From contig CAWIYI010000015.1 in the NCBI GenBank assembly GCA_963840245.1, positions 62,001 through 126,000 on the forward strand: a stretch of 64,000 bases of DNA. The letters run 5' to 3'. This DNA comes from Bog-473 sp963840245. Lineage in GTDB: Bacteria > Actinomycetota > Acidimicrobiia > Acidimicrobiales > RAAP-2. Positions within the stretch are counted from its first letter, which is position 1. Every line of letters begins with the position of its first letter. The notes beneath the pieces were generated by a model that worked only from the letters and a program-made list of their open reading frames with translations, was not told the DNA's origin and made no database searches. Made by a program: the position numbers and the translations under genes. This document shows, piece by piece, positions 18,775 to 27,599 of this stretch.

Positions 18775-20187
18775 CTAGTAGGACCGGGCCACGACGGCCA
18801 CGAGGTCGTCCTCGGCGTCCCCGGGCTCGGCCAGGGAACCGTCGGGACGCTGCAGGCAGCGGATGGTGAGGGCGTGCTGGGCCAGGCGGTCCTCGCCGTC
18901 GGCTCCGAGCGCGGCCAGGCGGACCCGCGCGAAGCCCACCGACCCCGCCTCCACGGCCTCCTCGAGCGACGCGGCATCCATCGTCCTGGCGTCGCGGGCC
19001 GCCGTGGCCTCCGCCAGGAGCTCCGACCCGGCGGTCGCCAGGATGGCGCCGACCGTGCCTGCCACGGCACCGACCGCGACGTTCTGCTTCTCCCGCAGGT
19101 GCCGGGTGACCACCGTGACGTTCCCCTCGGCCAGGTCGCGCGGGCCCACCTCCACCCGCACCGGGACGCCCTTGAGCTCCCAGGCCACGCTGCGGCGCCC
19201 GAAGCTGGTGTCGGTGCGGTCGTCGAGGCGGACCCGGTGCCCGGCCGCCGTGAGCTCCGCGACGAGCGCCGCTGCTGCTGCCCCGACCTCGGGGCTGTCC
19301 TTGACGACCAGGACCACGACCTGCGTCGGGGCCAGGGCCGGGGGCAGGCGCAGACCGAAGTCGTCGCCGTGGCCCATGACGAGCGCCCCGACGAGCCGGG
19401 TCGAGACCCCCCACGAGGTCTGCCACACGTATTCGAGCGTGCCCGACGAGTTGGCGAAGGTGATGTCGAAGGGCCGCGCGAAGTTCTGCCCGAGCTCGTG
19501 GCTGGTCCCCATCTGGAGCGCCTTGCCGTCGCCCATCATCCCCTCACACGTCCAGGTGCGATTGGCCCCGGCGAAGCGCTCGCGTGCGGTCTTGTGCCCC
19601 GTGAGGACGGGCACGCCCAGCGCGTCGACCATGGTCGCCCGGTAGACGTCGTTCAGAATGCGCAGGGCGTAGGCCAGCGCGTCGGCCTCGGTGGCGTGCG
19701 CCGTGTGCCCCTCCTGCCAGAGGAACTCGCTGGTGCGCAGGAAGAGGCGCGGGCGCAGCTCCCAGCGGACGACGTTGGCCCACTGGTTGATGAGCAGCGG
19801 GAGGTCGCGGTGGCTCTGCACCCACTTGGAGAAGAAGCTGTTGATCACCGTCTCGCTCGTGGGCCGGACGACCAGTGGCTCCTCGAGCTCCTTGCCGCCG
19901 CCGTGGGTGACGACCGCCAGCTCGGGCGCGAAGCCCTCGACGTGCTCGGCCTCGAGCTTCAGGAAGGACTCGGGGATGAAGAGCGGGAAGTAGGCGTTCT
20001 CTGCACCGGCCTCCTTGATGCGCCGGTCGAGCTCGGCCTGCATGAGCTCCCAGATCCCATAACCCCAGGGGCGGATGACCATGGTGCCGCGGGCGGGGCC
20101 GTTCTCCGCCATCTCCGCGCCGGCGATCACCTCTTGGTACCAACGGGGGAAATCCACCGCCCGCGCCACGATCGCACCCTTCGCCAT
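18775..20187 (-). CDS. proS: Prolyl-tRNA synthetase, archaeal/eukaryal type
   Basis: Charges tRNA-Pro. At 470 residues and with no editing (INS) insertion between motifs 2 and 3, it belongs to the archaeal/eukaryal-like ProRS group rather than the usual bacterial form of about 570 residues. Class II motifs are visible: motif 1 GTMVIRPWGYGIWEL, motif 2 RWELRPRLFLRTSEFLWQEGHTAH, motif 3 VGALVMGHGDDFGLRLPP. It ends in a C-terminal tyrosine as that group does. Lies 11 bases after ispG. The type call follows from size and motifs. Confidence 0.95.
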   Translation of the reverse strand: MAKGAIVARAVDFPRWYQEVIAGAEMAENGPARGTMVIRPWGYGIWELMQAELDRRIKEAGAENAYFPLFIPESFLKLEAEHVEGFAPELAVVTHGGGKELEEPLVVRPTSETVINSFFSKWVQSHRDLPLLINQWANVVRWELRPRLFLRTSEFLWQEGHTAHATEADALAYALRILNDVYRATMVDALGVPVLTGHKTARERFAGANRTWTCEGMMGDGKALQMGTSHELGQNFARPFDITFANSSGTLEYVWQTSWGVSTRLVGALVMGHGDDFGLRLPPALAPTQVVVLVVKDSPEVGAAAAALVAELTAAGHRVRLDDRTDTSFGRRSVAWELKGVPVRVEVGPRDLAEGNVTVVTRHLREKQNVAVGAVAGTVGAILATAGSELLAEATAARDARTMDAASLEEAVEAGSVGFARVRLAALGADGEDRLAQHALTIRCLQRPDGSLAEPGDAEDDLVAVVARSY

Positions 20188-20198
20188 GGGTGCGCAGG

Positions 20199-21434
20199 CT
20201 AGTTGTCGCCCTCGCTGTGACGCCTGATGACCTCGATCTTCCCCGAGATGTGGTTGGGGTCGGCACCCGTCGAGTCGAGCAGGGCGCGCCGGTCGGCCTC
20301 CGCTTCCGCCTCGGCGTTGGAGTCCGCCGCCGCGATGCGCGCCTCGACGCCTTCGGCGACGAGACGCTCCGCCTCGTCGACCAGCGCCTGGACCATGTCC
20401 GCCTCGGGGACGACGCGGATGATCTTGCCCCGGATGAAGAGATGGCCCTTCTGCTTCCCGGCCGCGATGCCGATGTCGGCCTCGCGCGCCTCTCCCGGTC
20501 CGTTGACGACGCAGCCCATCACCGCCACCTGGATCGGCAGGTTGAGCTTCTCGAGCGCCTCCTGGGCCTCCTTGGCCACGGCGATGACGTCGACCTGGGC
20601 CCGGCCGCAGGACGGGCAGGCGATGAGGTCGAGGCCCTTGCGCTCGCGCAGTCCCAGGGACTCCAGGAGCTGGCGCCCGGCGCGGGCCTCCTCGACCGGG
20701 TCCGCCGTCAGTGAGAAGCGGATGGTGTCGCCGATGCCCTCGGCCAGCAGGGCGCCGATGCCGGCCGTGCCCTTGACCAACCCGCCCGGGGGCGGGCCGG
20801 CCTCGGTGACGCCGAGGTGCAGCGGGTGGTCGAAGGTCTCCGACGCGAGCCGGTAGGCGGCGATCATCAACGCGACCGAGGAGGCCTTCACGGAGATCTT
20901 GACGTCGGTGAAGTCGACCTCCTCGAAGAAGGCGAGCTCGTTGCGGGCCGACTCGACCAGTGCCTCGGGCGTGGCGCCCCCGTGCTTCTTGTAGAGGTCG
21001 GGGTGCAGCGACCCGGCGTTCACCCCGATGCGGATGGGCACGCCGCGATCACGCGCCTCGGCGGCCACCTGCTTGATCTCGGCCTCCTTGCGCAGGTTGC
21101 CCGGGTTCAGGCGCAGGCCCTGCACACCGGCCTCGAGCGCGGCCAGTGCCATCTCGTGGTGGAAGTGGATGTCGGCCACGATCGGCACCGGCGAGCGCGG
21201 GACGATGTGGGCCAGGCCCTCGGCGGCCGCCTCCTCGTTGCAGGTGCAGCGCACGATGTCGGCCCCGGCCGCCGCCAGCGCGTAGATCTGGGCCAGCGTG
21301 CCGTCGACGTCCGCCGTCTTGGTCGTGGTCATGGACTGCACCGTGACGGGTGCACCGTCGCCGATGGGCACGCCACCCAGCGTGATGCGCCGGGTCGGCC
21401 GGCGGGGCGACAGAAGTGACGGGGAGAGCTCCAC
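20199..21434 (-). CDS. ispG: 4-hydroxy-3-methylbut-2-enyl diphosphate synthase (flavodoxin)
   Basis: Iron-sulfur enzyme of the MEP isoprenoid pathway. 411 residues from a GTG; family blocks VQSMTTTKTADVDGTLAQI, IVADIHFH, RLNPGN and RIGVNAGSL, and cysteines for the 4Fe-4S cluster in ACPSCGR and MGCVVNGPGEA. The C-terminal 60 residues are an Ala/Glu-rich extension. Begins 5 bases after the rseP stop. With dxr nearby, two MEP steps are co-transcribed here. Confidence 0.95.
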   Translation of the reverse strand: MELSPSLLSPRRPTRRITLGGVPIGDGAPVTVQSMTTTKTADVDGTLAQIYALAAAGADIVRCTCNEEAAAEGLAHIVPRSPVPIVADIHFHHEMALAALEAGVQGLRLNPGNLRKEAEIKQVAAEARDRGVPIRIGVNAGSLHPDLYKKHGGATPEALVESARNELAFFEEVDFTDVKISVKASSVALMIAAYRLASETFDHPLHLGVTEAGPPPGGLVKGTAGIGALLAEGIGDTIRFSLTADPVEEARAGRQLLESLGLRERKGLDLIACPSCGRAQVDVIAVAKEAQEALEKLNLPIQVAVMGCVVNGPGEAREADIGIAAGKQKGHLFIRGKIIRVVPEADMVQALVDEAERLVAEGVEARIAAADSNAEAEAEADRRALLDSTGADPNHISGKIEVIRRHSEGDN

Positions 21435-21439
21435 CGCAA

Positions 21440-22744
21440 TCAGTGCGGGATCTGGAGCGGGTGGGTGATGTCGAGGAAGATGCCGGCGAAGACGAAGACG
21501 AGCAAGAACGCGATGAACAGCGCGGCAACGGGGAACAGCTTGGTGATGTCGGCCCGGTAGTAGGGCTGGCCGCGCTTGGTGCGGATCCACTCGTAGCCGG
21601 CGATGGCCACGTGCCCGCCGTCGAGGGGGATCATCGGCAACATGTTGAGGATCCCGAACACGATGTTGATGGCGATCAGCAGGATCAGGACGGCGGCCAG
21701 GCCCGCCTGCTCGGACTGCGCACCGAGATTGGCGATGCCGAGGATGGAGACCGGGCGCGGCGCCGAGCCGGGGTTGTTCACCGCCGACTGGGCGGCTTTC
21801 GAACTGGTCACCTGATCGAAGACCGACTGCAGGCCGCTGGGCGAGAACGTCTGGCCGAGGCCCGTGATCTCCTCGTGCGTGACGTTCCACATCGTGGACA
21901 GGGCCGCGCCCGGGCTACCGAGGGCCGAGACCGATCTGTTGGCGTACCCGCCGATGGTGAAACCGAGGTAACCGTGGTCGGCCAAGGGCTTGCCGTCGAC
22001 CTTGATGCCCTGCCCACTCTCGGGGGTGGCCGTCAGCTGGAGCGGCTTGCCGTCGCGCTCGACCCCGATCGTCAGTGGCCTGCCCGTGGAGCGGCCGATG
22101 ATGTCGGTTATGGAGGTGGCGCTGGTGAACGGCTTCCCGTTGACGGAGACGATGGTGTCCCCGGCTCGCAAGCCGGCCAGGGCGGCCGGCGTCGTCTGGC
22201 CCGACCAGTGGTCGAGGGAGGCGACCTTGATGTTGTTCGTGCTCTGGCCGAAGGTCAGGACCAGGATGAGCGCCAGGACGAAGGCGATGAGGAAGTGCAT
22301 GGCCGAGCCGGCCGACGCCACGATGATCCGCTGGTGGAACGGCTGCTGGCGGTAGGCCCGGGGCTCGTCCTCCTCGGGCACCTCCTCGGTGGAGGTGAAC
22401 CCGGTGATGCGCACGTACCCGCCGGCGGGGATGGCCTTGATCCCGTACTCCGTCTCACCCCGGCGCACCGACCAAAGTCGCGGGCCGAAGCCGACGAAGT
22501 ACTCCGTGACCTTCATGCCGGCGCGTTTGGCGGTCACGAAGTGGCCGAACTCGTGCAGCATCACGATCGCGAAGAGGATGGCGATGAAGAGGAGCAGGTA
22601 GCCCCAACCCAGGGCGATGAAGACGGCGGTGATGAGGACGAGGCCGACCAGGAGCTGGGCCACCCGCGTCGGGTTGCCTCCCGGCTCTGGGTCCGGTTCG
22701 GGGTGCGGCTCCGCCGCCGGCGCCTCCTTCTCGGTGAGGGTCAT
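21440..22744 (-). CDS. rseP: Site-2 intramembrane zinc metalloprotease (RseP/Rip1 type)
   Basis: A membrane protease of about 434 residues that cuts anti-sigma factors or other membrane proteins in its family. Zinc motif HEFGH in the first transmembrane core, a PDZ domain (AALAGLRAGDTIVSVNGKPF) and the third metal ligand in MLPMIPLDGGH are all present. The ATG giving MTLTEKEAP leaves 13 bases after dxr; a start nine codons earlier would overlap dxr by 14 bases. The dxr-rseP-ispG order is the standard actinobacterial one. Confidence 0.94.
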   Translation of the reverse strand: MTLTEKEAPAAEPHPEPDPEPGGNPTRVAQLLVGLVLITAVFIALGWGYLLLFIAILFAIVMLHEFGHFVTAKRAGMKVTEYFVGFGPRLWSVRRGETEYGIKAIPAGGYVRITGFTSTEEVPEEDEPRAYRQQPFHQRIIVASAGSAMHFLIAFVLALILVLTFGQSTNNIKVASLDHWSGQTTPAALAGLRAGDTIVSVNGKPFTSATSITDIIGRSTGRPLTIGVERDGKPLQLTATPESGQGIKVDGKPLADHGYLGFTIGGYANRSVSALGSPGAALSTMWNVTHEEITGLGQTFSPSGLQSVFDQVTSSKAAQSAVNNPGSAPRPVSILGIANLGAQSEQAGLAAVLILLIAINIVFGILNMLPMIPLDGGHVAIAGYEWIRTKRGQPYYRADITKLFPVAALFIAFLLVFVFAGIFLDITHPLQIPH

Positions 22745-22757
22745 CGCAGCACCAACG

Positions 22758-23927
22758 CTACCGGTCGCCACCCCGGGCGAGGCGTCGGTCCAGCGCCAGG
22801 CGGGCCCGGTCCCGGGCCTCCGCGTCGGCGGCCAACACCGCTTCGACCTGGTCGACCGGCTCGTCGACCCACCCGGCCATCGTCTCGGCCACGACGTCGG
22901 CGATGCCGTCCCAGGGCAGGGCGTTGCCCAGGAAGGCGTCGACGGCCACCTCGTTGGCCGCGCTGAGCCAGGCCGGGGCCGTGCCGCCGGACCGGCCTGC
23001 TTCGTAGGCCAACCCGATGCAGCGGAACACCGTGCGGTCGGGCGGCTCGAAGGTCAGGCTCGCCGGGACCGACCAGTCCAGCGCCCCGAACGGTGTCGCG
23101 ACGCGGTCGGGCCAGCCGAGGGCGTAGCCGATGGGGAGGCGCATGTCGGGGTTCGACAGCTGGGCCAGGGTCGACCCGTCGCGCAGCTCCACCATGGAGT
23201 GCACGATCGATTGCGGGTGGACGACGATGTCGATGCGGTCGTAGCCGATGCCGAACAGCTCGTGGGCCTCGATCACCTCGAGGCCCTTGTTCATGAGTGT
23301 GGACGAGTCGATCGTGATCTTCGGCCCCATGGACCATGTCGGGTGGGCCAACGCGTCGGCCACCGTGACCGTGCCGAGGCGCTCGACCGTCCAGTCGCGG
23401 AATGGTCCGCCCGACGCGGTGAGGAGAAGCCGGGAGACGTCGGTGCTGGCCTGCACCGCCGCGAGGCACTGGTGCAGGGCACAGTGCTCGGAGTCGACCG
23501 GGACGATCTCCGCACCCGGCGTCCGGCGGGCCTTCTGCACGACGGGTGCCCCGGCGATCAACGACTCCTTGTTGGCCAGCGCCAGCCGCTTGCCGGCCTC
23601 GAGCGCCGCCATCGTCACCGGCAGTCCGGCGAAGCCCACGACCGCGTTCAGCACGACGTCGGCGCTGCCGGCTGCGGCCACCAGGCCCTCCTCCCCCACC
23701 ATCACCTCGGTGGCGGCGGGGACGCCGGCCCGCACCTCGTCGTAGCGGGCCGGGTCGCCGATCACCACCAGGGCGGGCCCGAACTCGGCCACCTGGGCCA
23801 GGAGCTCCTCGGCGGAGCGCTGGGCCGCCAGCGCGTGGACGCGGAAGCGCTCAGGCTCCCGGCGAATGACGTCGAGCGCCTGGGTACCGACGGACCCGGT
23901 GGAGCCCATCAGGCTGACCGTGCGCAT
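22758..23927 (-). CDS. dxr: 1-deoxy-D-xylulose 5-phosphate reductoisomerase
   Basis: First committed enzyme of the MEP isoprenoid pathway. 389 residues: NADPH-binding MGSTGSVGTQALDVIR at the N-terminus, NKESLIAGA, the SEHCALHQCL metal/substrate loop and LTASGGPFRDW. Eleven bases separate it from the cdsA stop. Complete and of normal length. Confidence 0.96.
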   Translation of the reverse strand: MRTVSLMGSTGSVGTQALDVIRREPERFRVHALAAQRSAEELLAQVAEFGPALVVIGDPARYDEVRAGVPAATEVMVGEEGLVAAAGSADVVLNAVVGFAGLPVTMAALEAGKRLALANKESLIAGAPVVQKARRTPGAEIVPVDSEHCALHQCLAAVQASTDVSRLLLTASGGPFRDWTVERLGTVTVADALAHPTWSMGPKITIDSSTLMNKGLEVIEAHELFGIGYDRIDIVVHPQSIVHSMVELRDGSTLAQLSNPDMRLPIGYALGWPDRVATPFGALDWSVPASLTFEPPDRTVFRCIGLAYEAGRSGGTAPAWLSAANEVAVDAFLGNALPWDGIADVVAETMAGWVDEPVDQVEAVLAADAEARDRARLALDRRLARGGDR

Positions 23928-23938
23928 TTTGGGTCAGC

Positions 23939-24778
23939 TCACCCGAGGTGCATCGCTTTGACCACGAAGTACGTGGCGGGGATCACGAAGAGCAAGCCGT
24001 CGACGCGGTCGAGGATGCCGCCGTGGCCCGGCAGCAGGCGGCCCATGTCCTTGATGCCCAGGTGCCGCTTGATCATGGACTGGCTCAGGTCGCCCAGCGG
24101 CGCCACGACCGCCACCACGACCCCGTAGAGCGCGGCCTTGCCGATCGTCCACGGATGGATGAAGTGGACGACGATGACGGAGACGAGGATGGCCGCCACG
24201 GCACCGCCGATCAGCCCCTCCCAGCTCTTGTTGGGACTGATGGAGGGAGCAAGCTGGTGGCGACCCATGGCCGCCCCGACCAGCAGTGAGCCGACGTCGT
24301 CGGCCACCGTCACGATGACGGCGGCGAGGATGAAGGCGATCCCGTGGCGATCGGGGAACAGATCGGGATCGAGCAACAGAGCGGCAAACGACCCGAACGC
24401 GCCGACCCACACGAAGACGAACACCGTCGAGGAGATGCCCGACACGGGCTCGGCGGCGGGCTCGACGCGGGCGAGGTACCAGATGAAGGATCCGGCGACG
24501 AGCAGCACGAGGACGAGCGGCAGCGCCGCCACGCCGTTGTTGTACGTCTCGATCATGAGCGACAGGACGCCAACGAGGCCGAGCAGCGTGGCCGGGTGGT
24601 ACTGGGCCCGCCGGAAGGCGGCGTAGGCCTCCGCAGTCGCCAAGAGCACGACGACGCAGACGATCACCATGGTGGCCACCGTGCCGGCGGCGAAGCAGGC
24701 CAGTGCGATCGCACCGAGCAGGACGCCGGAGCCGATGGCCACCCGCATGTCGCGGCCGGCGGTCCCCGCCGTGTTCAC
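23939..24778 (-). CDS. cdsA: Phosphatidate cytidylyltransferase, catalytic membrane part
   Basis: Makes CDP-diacylglycerol for phospholipid synthesis. About eight membrane helices and the CDP-diglyceride synthetase signature from SQSMIKRHLGIKDMGRLLPG through GHGGILDRVDG, with PNKSWEG upstream. GTG at 24778 is only the first convenient start: the same frame remains open upstream to a stop near 24943, and the acidic segment at 24941-25489 is in the same frame, so the true protein may begin at 25489 with an acidic, Pro/Ala-rich N-terminal extension of more than 200 residues. Confidence 0.92.
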   Translation of the reverse strand: MNTAGTAGRDMRVAIGSGVLLGAIALACFAAGTVATMVIVCVVVLLATAEAYAAFRRAQYHPATLLGLVGVLSLMIETYNNGVAALPLVLVLLVAGSFIWYLARVEPAAEPVSGISSTVFVFVWVGAFGSFAALLLDPDLFPDRHGIAFILAAVIVTVADDVGSLLVGAAMGRHQLAPSISPNKSWEGLIGGAVAAILVSVIVVHFIHPWTIGKAALYGVVVAVVAPLGDLSQSMIKRHLGIKDMGRLLPGHGGILDRVDGLLFVIPATYFVVKAMHLG

Positions 24779-24940
24779 GTTGCCCGTCCGGACATTGGCG
24801 CTGCTCCGGGTCTTCCGGGTCGCCCGCGGCTCGGGTGGTTGGGGCTGGGTCAGGCGCGAGGCCGCGGCGGCCGACGCGGCGGAGACGGGGACGGCCTGGC
24901 GCGGCGCGGCTTCGGCCGGATCGGACTCCGCTTCGTCGCC

Positions 24941-25489
24941 TCAGAGGACTCGTCCGGCTCGTCCCGGACCATGACGGGCTCGGGCTCGCGGCACCGGCTC
25001 GCGGCCGGGATCCGGAAGAGGCTCGAAGCCGGGCTCGGGCGGGATCACCAACGTGTCGTCGGACTCGAAGTGCCAGGGCCGGCGCTCCACGTCGATGACG
25101 TCCTCACTCCGCTCGCCGAGCAGCGCGCCCACGGCCGGCAGGTCGTCGGAGAGCATGGACGGCTCGAAGACTTCTTCCTGGGCCTCCCAGTCCGTCTCCT
25201 CCTCGCGCCACATCGGCGGCGCCACCGACTGCTCCTCGCCCGTGCTGCTGTCGAGGATGGCGGGAACCTGTCCGGTCGGCGCGTCGTTCCAGTGCGGCAG
25301 CTCGGGGTGCTCGTCGGCGACGGGGCCCGTGACCTCGCGCACCGTGTCGCCCGCCGGCTCGGCGCCGATGATGCGCACGCGGCCCGAGTGGTAGGTCGGC
25401 GGATCCTCGTCGATCCCCTCCGTGCCGGGGTCGGCGACGCCGGGGAGGTCGTTGTCAACGTCTCCGAAGTCGTCGGTGTCGTCGGGCAT
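24941..25489 (-). CDS. Acidic low-complexity region, probably the N-terminus of CdsA
   Basis: Starts MPDDTDDFGDVDNDLPG and is strongly acidic (many D/E, also DDTLVIPPEPGFEPLP), with no recognisable domain. As sequenced it ends at a stop near 24941 after a basic-looking tail. In the adjacent frame the composition stays acidic (VMVRDEPDESSE), so one extra base near 24988 and one missing base near 24944 would join it, net in frame, to the cdsA frame, giving about 516 residues. If not joined, it is a 182-residue hypothetical acidic protein between frr and cdsA. It starts 12 bases after frr. Confidence 0.55.
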   Translation of the reverse strand: MPDDTDDFGDVDNDLPGVADPGTEGIDEDPPTYHSGRVRIIGAEPAGDTVREVTGPVADEHPELPHWNDAPTGQVPAILDSSTGEEQSVAPPMWREEETDWEAQEEVFEPSMLSDDLPAVGALLGERSEDVIDVERRPWHFESDDTLVIPPEPGFEPLPDPGREPVPRARARHGPGRAGRVL

Positions 25490-25501
25490 GCGCGTCGCTC
25501 C

Positions 25502-26071
25502 TCAGACCTGCAGCAGCTCTTGCTCTTTGTGCGCGAGCAATTGGTCGATTGCGGCAACCTGGTCCTGGGTGATCTTCTCGAGCTCCTTCTCGACCCGTTC
25601 GAGCTCGTCGGTCGAGAGATCCCCGTCCTTCTGCAGCGCCTCGAGGTCGTGCCGCCCCGCCCTGCGCAGGTTGCGCACAGCCACCTTCCCCTCCTCGGCC
25701 TTGTGCCGGACCACCTTCACCAGCTCCTTGCGGCGCTCTTCTGTCAACGGTGGAAAGGCAAGTCGGATCACGGTCCCGTCATTGGTGGGATTGATTCCGA
25801 GGTCGGACGCCATGATGGCCTTCTCGATCGACCCGAGTGAGCCCTTGTCGTAGGGCGAGATCACCAGGAGCATGGCGTCGGGGACGCTGAAGCCGGCCAG
25901 TTGCCGGAGCGGGGTCGGCGTGCCGTAGTAGTCCACCGTGAGGGGCTCGAGCAGCGCGGAGGAGGCCCGGCCCGTGCGCACATTGCTCATCTCGTGGCGG
26001 ACGTGATCGATTGCTTTGGCCATCTTGTCCCTGGTGTCGTCCTTGACCAGGGCGGCGAGGTCGTCGTCCAT
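25502..26071 (-). CDS. frr: Ribosome recycling factor
   Basis: A 189-residue L-shaped protein that splits post-termination ribosomes with EF-G. Family blocks: MAKAIDHVRHEMSNVRTGRA, ISPYDKGSLGSIEKAI, GINPTNDGTVIRLAFPPLTEERRKELVK. Its ATG shares one base with the pyrH stop (TGATGG). Normal pyrH-frr order. Confidence 0.97.
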   Translation of the reverse strand: MDDDLAALVKDDTRDKMAKAIDHVRHEMSNVRTGRASSALLEPLTVDYYGTPTPLRQLAGFSVPDAMLLVISPYDKGSLGSIEKAIMASDLGINPTNDGTVIRLAFPPLTEERRKELVKVVRHKAEEGKVAVRNLRRAGRHDLEALQKDGDLSTDELERVEKELEKITQDQVAAIDQLLAHKEQELLQV

Positions 26072-26790
26072 CAGCGGACCAGCGTACCGATCGGCTCGCC
26101 ACTGAGCGCACGTGGGATGTTGCCGGGGATCATGAGGTCGAAGACCCTGATCGGCAGGTTGTTGTCCTTGCAGAAGGTGATGGCGGTGAGATCCATCACC
26201 CGCAGGTCCCGGTTGATCACCTCCATGAAGGAGATCTCGTCGTAGCGGGTGGCCGTGGGCTCGAGCTTGGGGTCGGCGCTGTAGACGCCGTCCACCCCCG
26301 AGTGGGTGCCCTTGCAGAGCAGCTCGGCCCCGATCTCGGCCGCCCGGAGCGCCGCCGGCGTGTCCGTCGTGAAGAAAGGGTTCCCCATGCCGGCGGCGAA
26401 GACGACGATGCGGCCCTTCTCGAGGTGCCGGATGGCCCGGCGCCTGATGTAGGGCTCGGCCACCTCGGCCATGGAGAGGGCGCTCAGGACCCGCGTCGGC
26501 TGGCCCTGCTGCTCGAGCGCATCTTGGAGGGCCAACGCGTTGATGACCGTCCCGAGCATGCCCATGGTGTCGGAAGTGGCCCGGTCCATGCCGCCGCTCG
26601 CCCCCGTCGTGCCCCGCCAGATGTTGCCACCGCCGACCACCACGGCGAGCTCGAGCCCGCCGGCGTCCATGGCGCGCCGCATCTCCTTGGCCATGCGCTC
26701 CACGGTGGCGGCGTCGATGGTCTCGTCGGACGCGGCGGAGGCGAGCGCCTCCCCCGACATCTTCAGCACGATGCGGCGCGGTTCTCCCAC
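26071..26790 (-). CDS. pyrH: UMP kinase
   Basis: Hexameric amino-acid-kinase-fold enzyme converting UMP to UDP. 239 residues with LKMSGEAL, VVVGGGNIWRG, MGMLGTVINALALQDAL and NPFFTTDTPAALRA. GTG start, 12 bases after tsf. Complete. Confidence 0.97.
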   Translation of the reverse strand: MGEPRRIVLKMSGEALASAASDETIDAATVERMAKEMRRAMDAGGLELAVVVGGGNIWRGTTGASGGMDRATSDTMGMLGTVINALALQDALEQQGQPTRVLSALSMAEVAEPYIRRRAIRHLEKGRIVVFAAGMGNPFFTTDTPAALRAAEIGAELLCKGTHSGVDGVYSADPKLEPTATRYDEISFMEVINRDLRVMDLTAITFCKDNNLPIRVFDLMIPGNIPRALSGEPIGTLVR

Positions 26791-26802
26791 GATCCGTAGC
26801 GC

Positions 26803-27597
26803 TCAGGCGCCGATGACGACCTGCGCGAACGACACGATGCGGGCGGAGCCGAGCATGCCCGCGATCGTCTGCTTCTCGTCCCGCACGTAGGACTGATCGA
26901 GAAGCACCCGCTCCTTGAACCAGCCCGTCATGCGCCCCTCGACGATCTTCTCCATGGCGGCCTCGGGCTTCCCCTCGTTGCGCGAGATCTCGGCCACGGT
27001 GGCCCGCTCGGCCGCGACGTCGGCCTCGGGGACCTCGTCGCGGCTCAGGTAGGTCGGCTTGGTGAACGCGATGTGCACGGCGATGTCGTGCGCCAGCTCG
27101 TCGGTGCCGCCCTCGATCACCACGGCCACGGCGTTGACGCCGCGACCCGCCTGCCGGTGCAGGTAGGTGTCGAGCACTTGGCCGGGCTCGGCCACCAGGC
27201 GGCGAACCCGTCCCACCGAGATGTTCTCCTTGAGCGTGGCCCGCAGCCCGTCGATGGCATCGTCGAGGTCGGCCGCGGCATCCTCGCCCTTGGCGGCCAC
27301 CAGCGCGGCGAGCTCGTCGGCCAGGGCCACGAACTCCTCGGCCTTGGCCACGAAGTCGGTCTCGCAGCGGAGCTCGACCACCGCGGCGGCGTTGTCGGCG
27401 CGCGCCACGGCCACCGCACCCTCGGAGGCCTCGCGGTCGCTCCGCTTGGCCGCGCCGGACAAGCCCTTCATGCGGAGCAGCTTCGCCGCTTCCTCCAGGT
27501 CTCCTCCGGTCTCCTCGAGCGCGTTCCGGCAGTCGAGGATCCCGGCACCGGTCATCTGGCGCAGGGTCGACACGTCCTTGGCGGTGTAGCCGGCCAC
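26803..27597 (-). CDS. tsf: Elongation factor Ts
   Basis: Nucleotide exchange factor for EF-Tu, 264 residues. The N-terminal UBA-like domain (LRQMTGAGILDCRNAL) and the core (ELRCETDFVAKAEEF) are canonical. GTG start two bases after the rpsB stop; the open frame extends far upstream only as shadow of rpsB. Confidence 0.96.
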   Translation of the reverse strand: MAGYTAKDVSTLRQMTGAGILDCRNALEETGGDLEEAAKLLRMKGLSGAAKRSDREASEGAVAVARADNAAAVVELRCETDFVAKAEEFVALADELAALVAAKGEDAAADLDDAIDGLRATLKENISVGRVRRLVAEPGQVLDTYLHRQAGRGVNAVAVVIEGGTDELAHDIAVHIAFTKPTYLSRDEVPEADVAAERATVAEISRNEGKPEAAMEKIVEGRMTGWFKERVLLDQSYVRDEKQTIAGMLGSARIVSFAQVVIGA

Positions 27598-27599
27598 TG

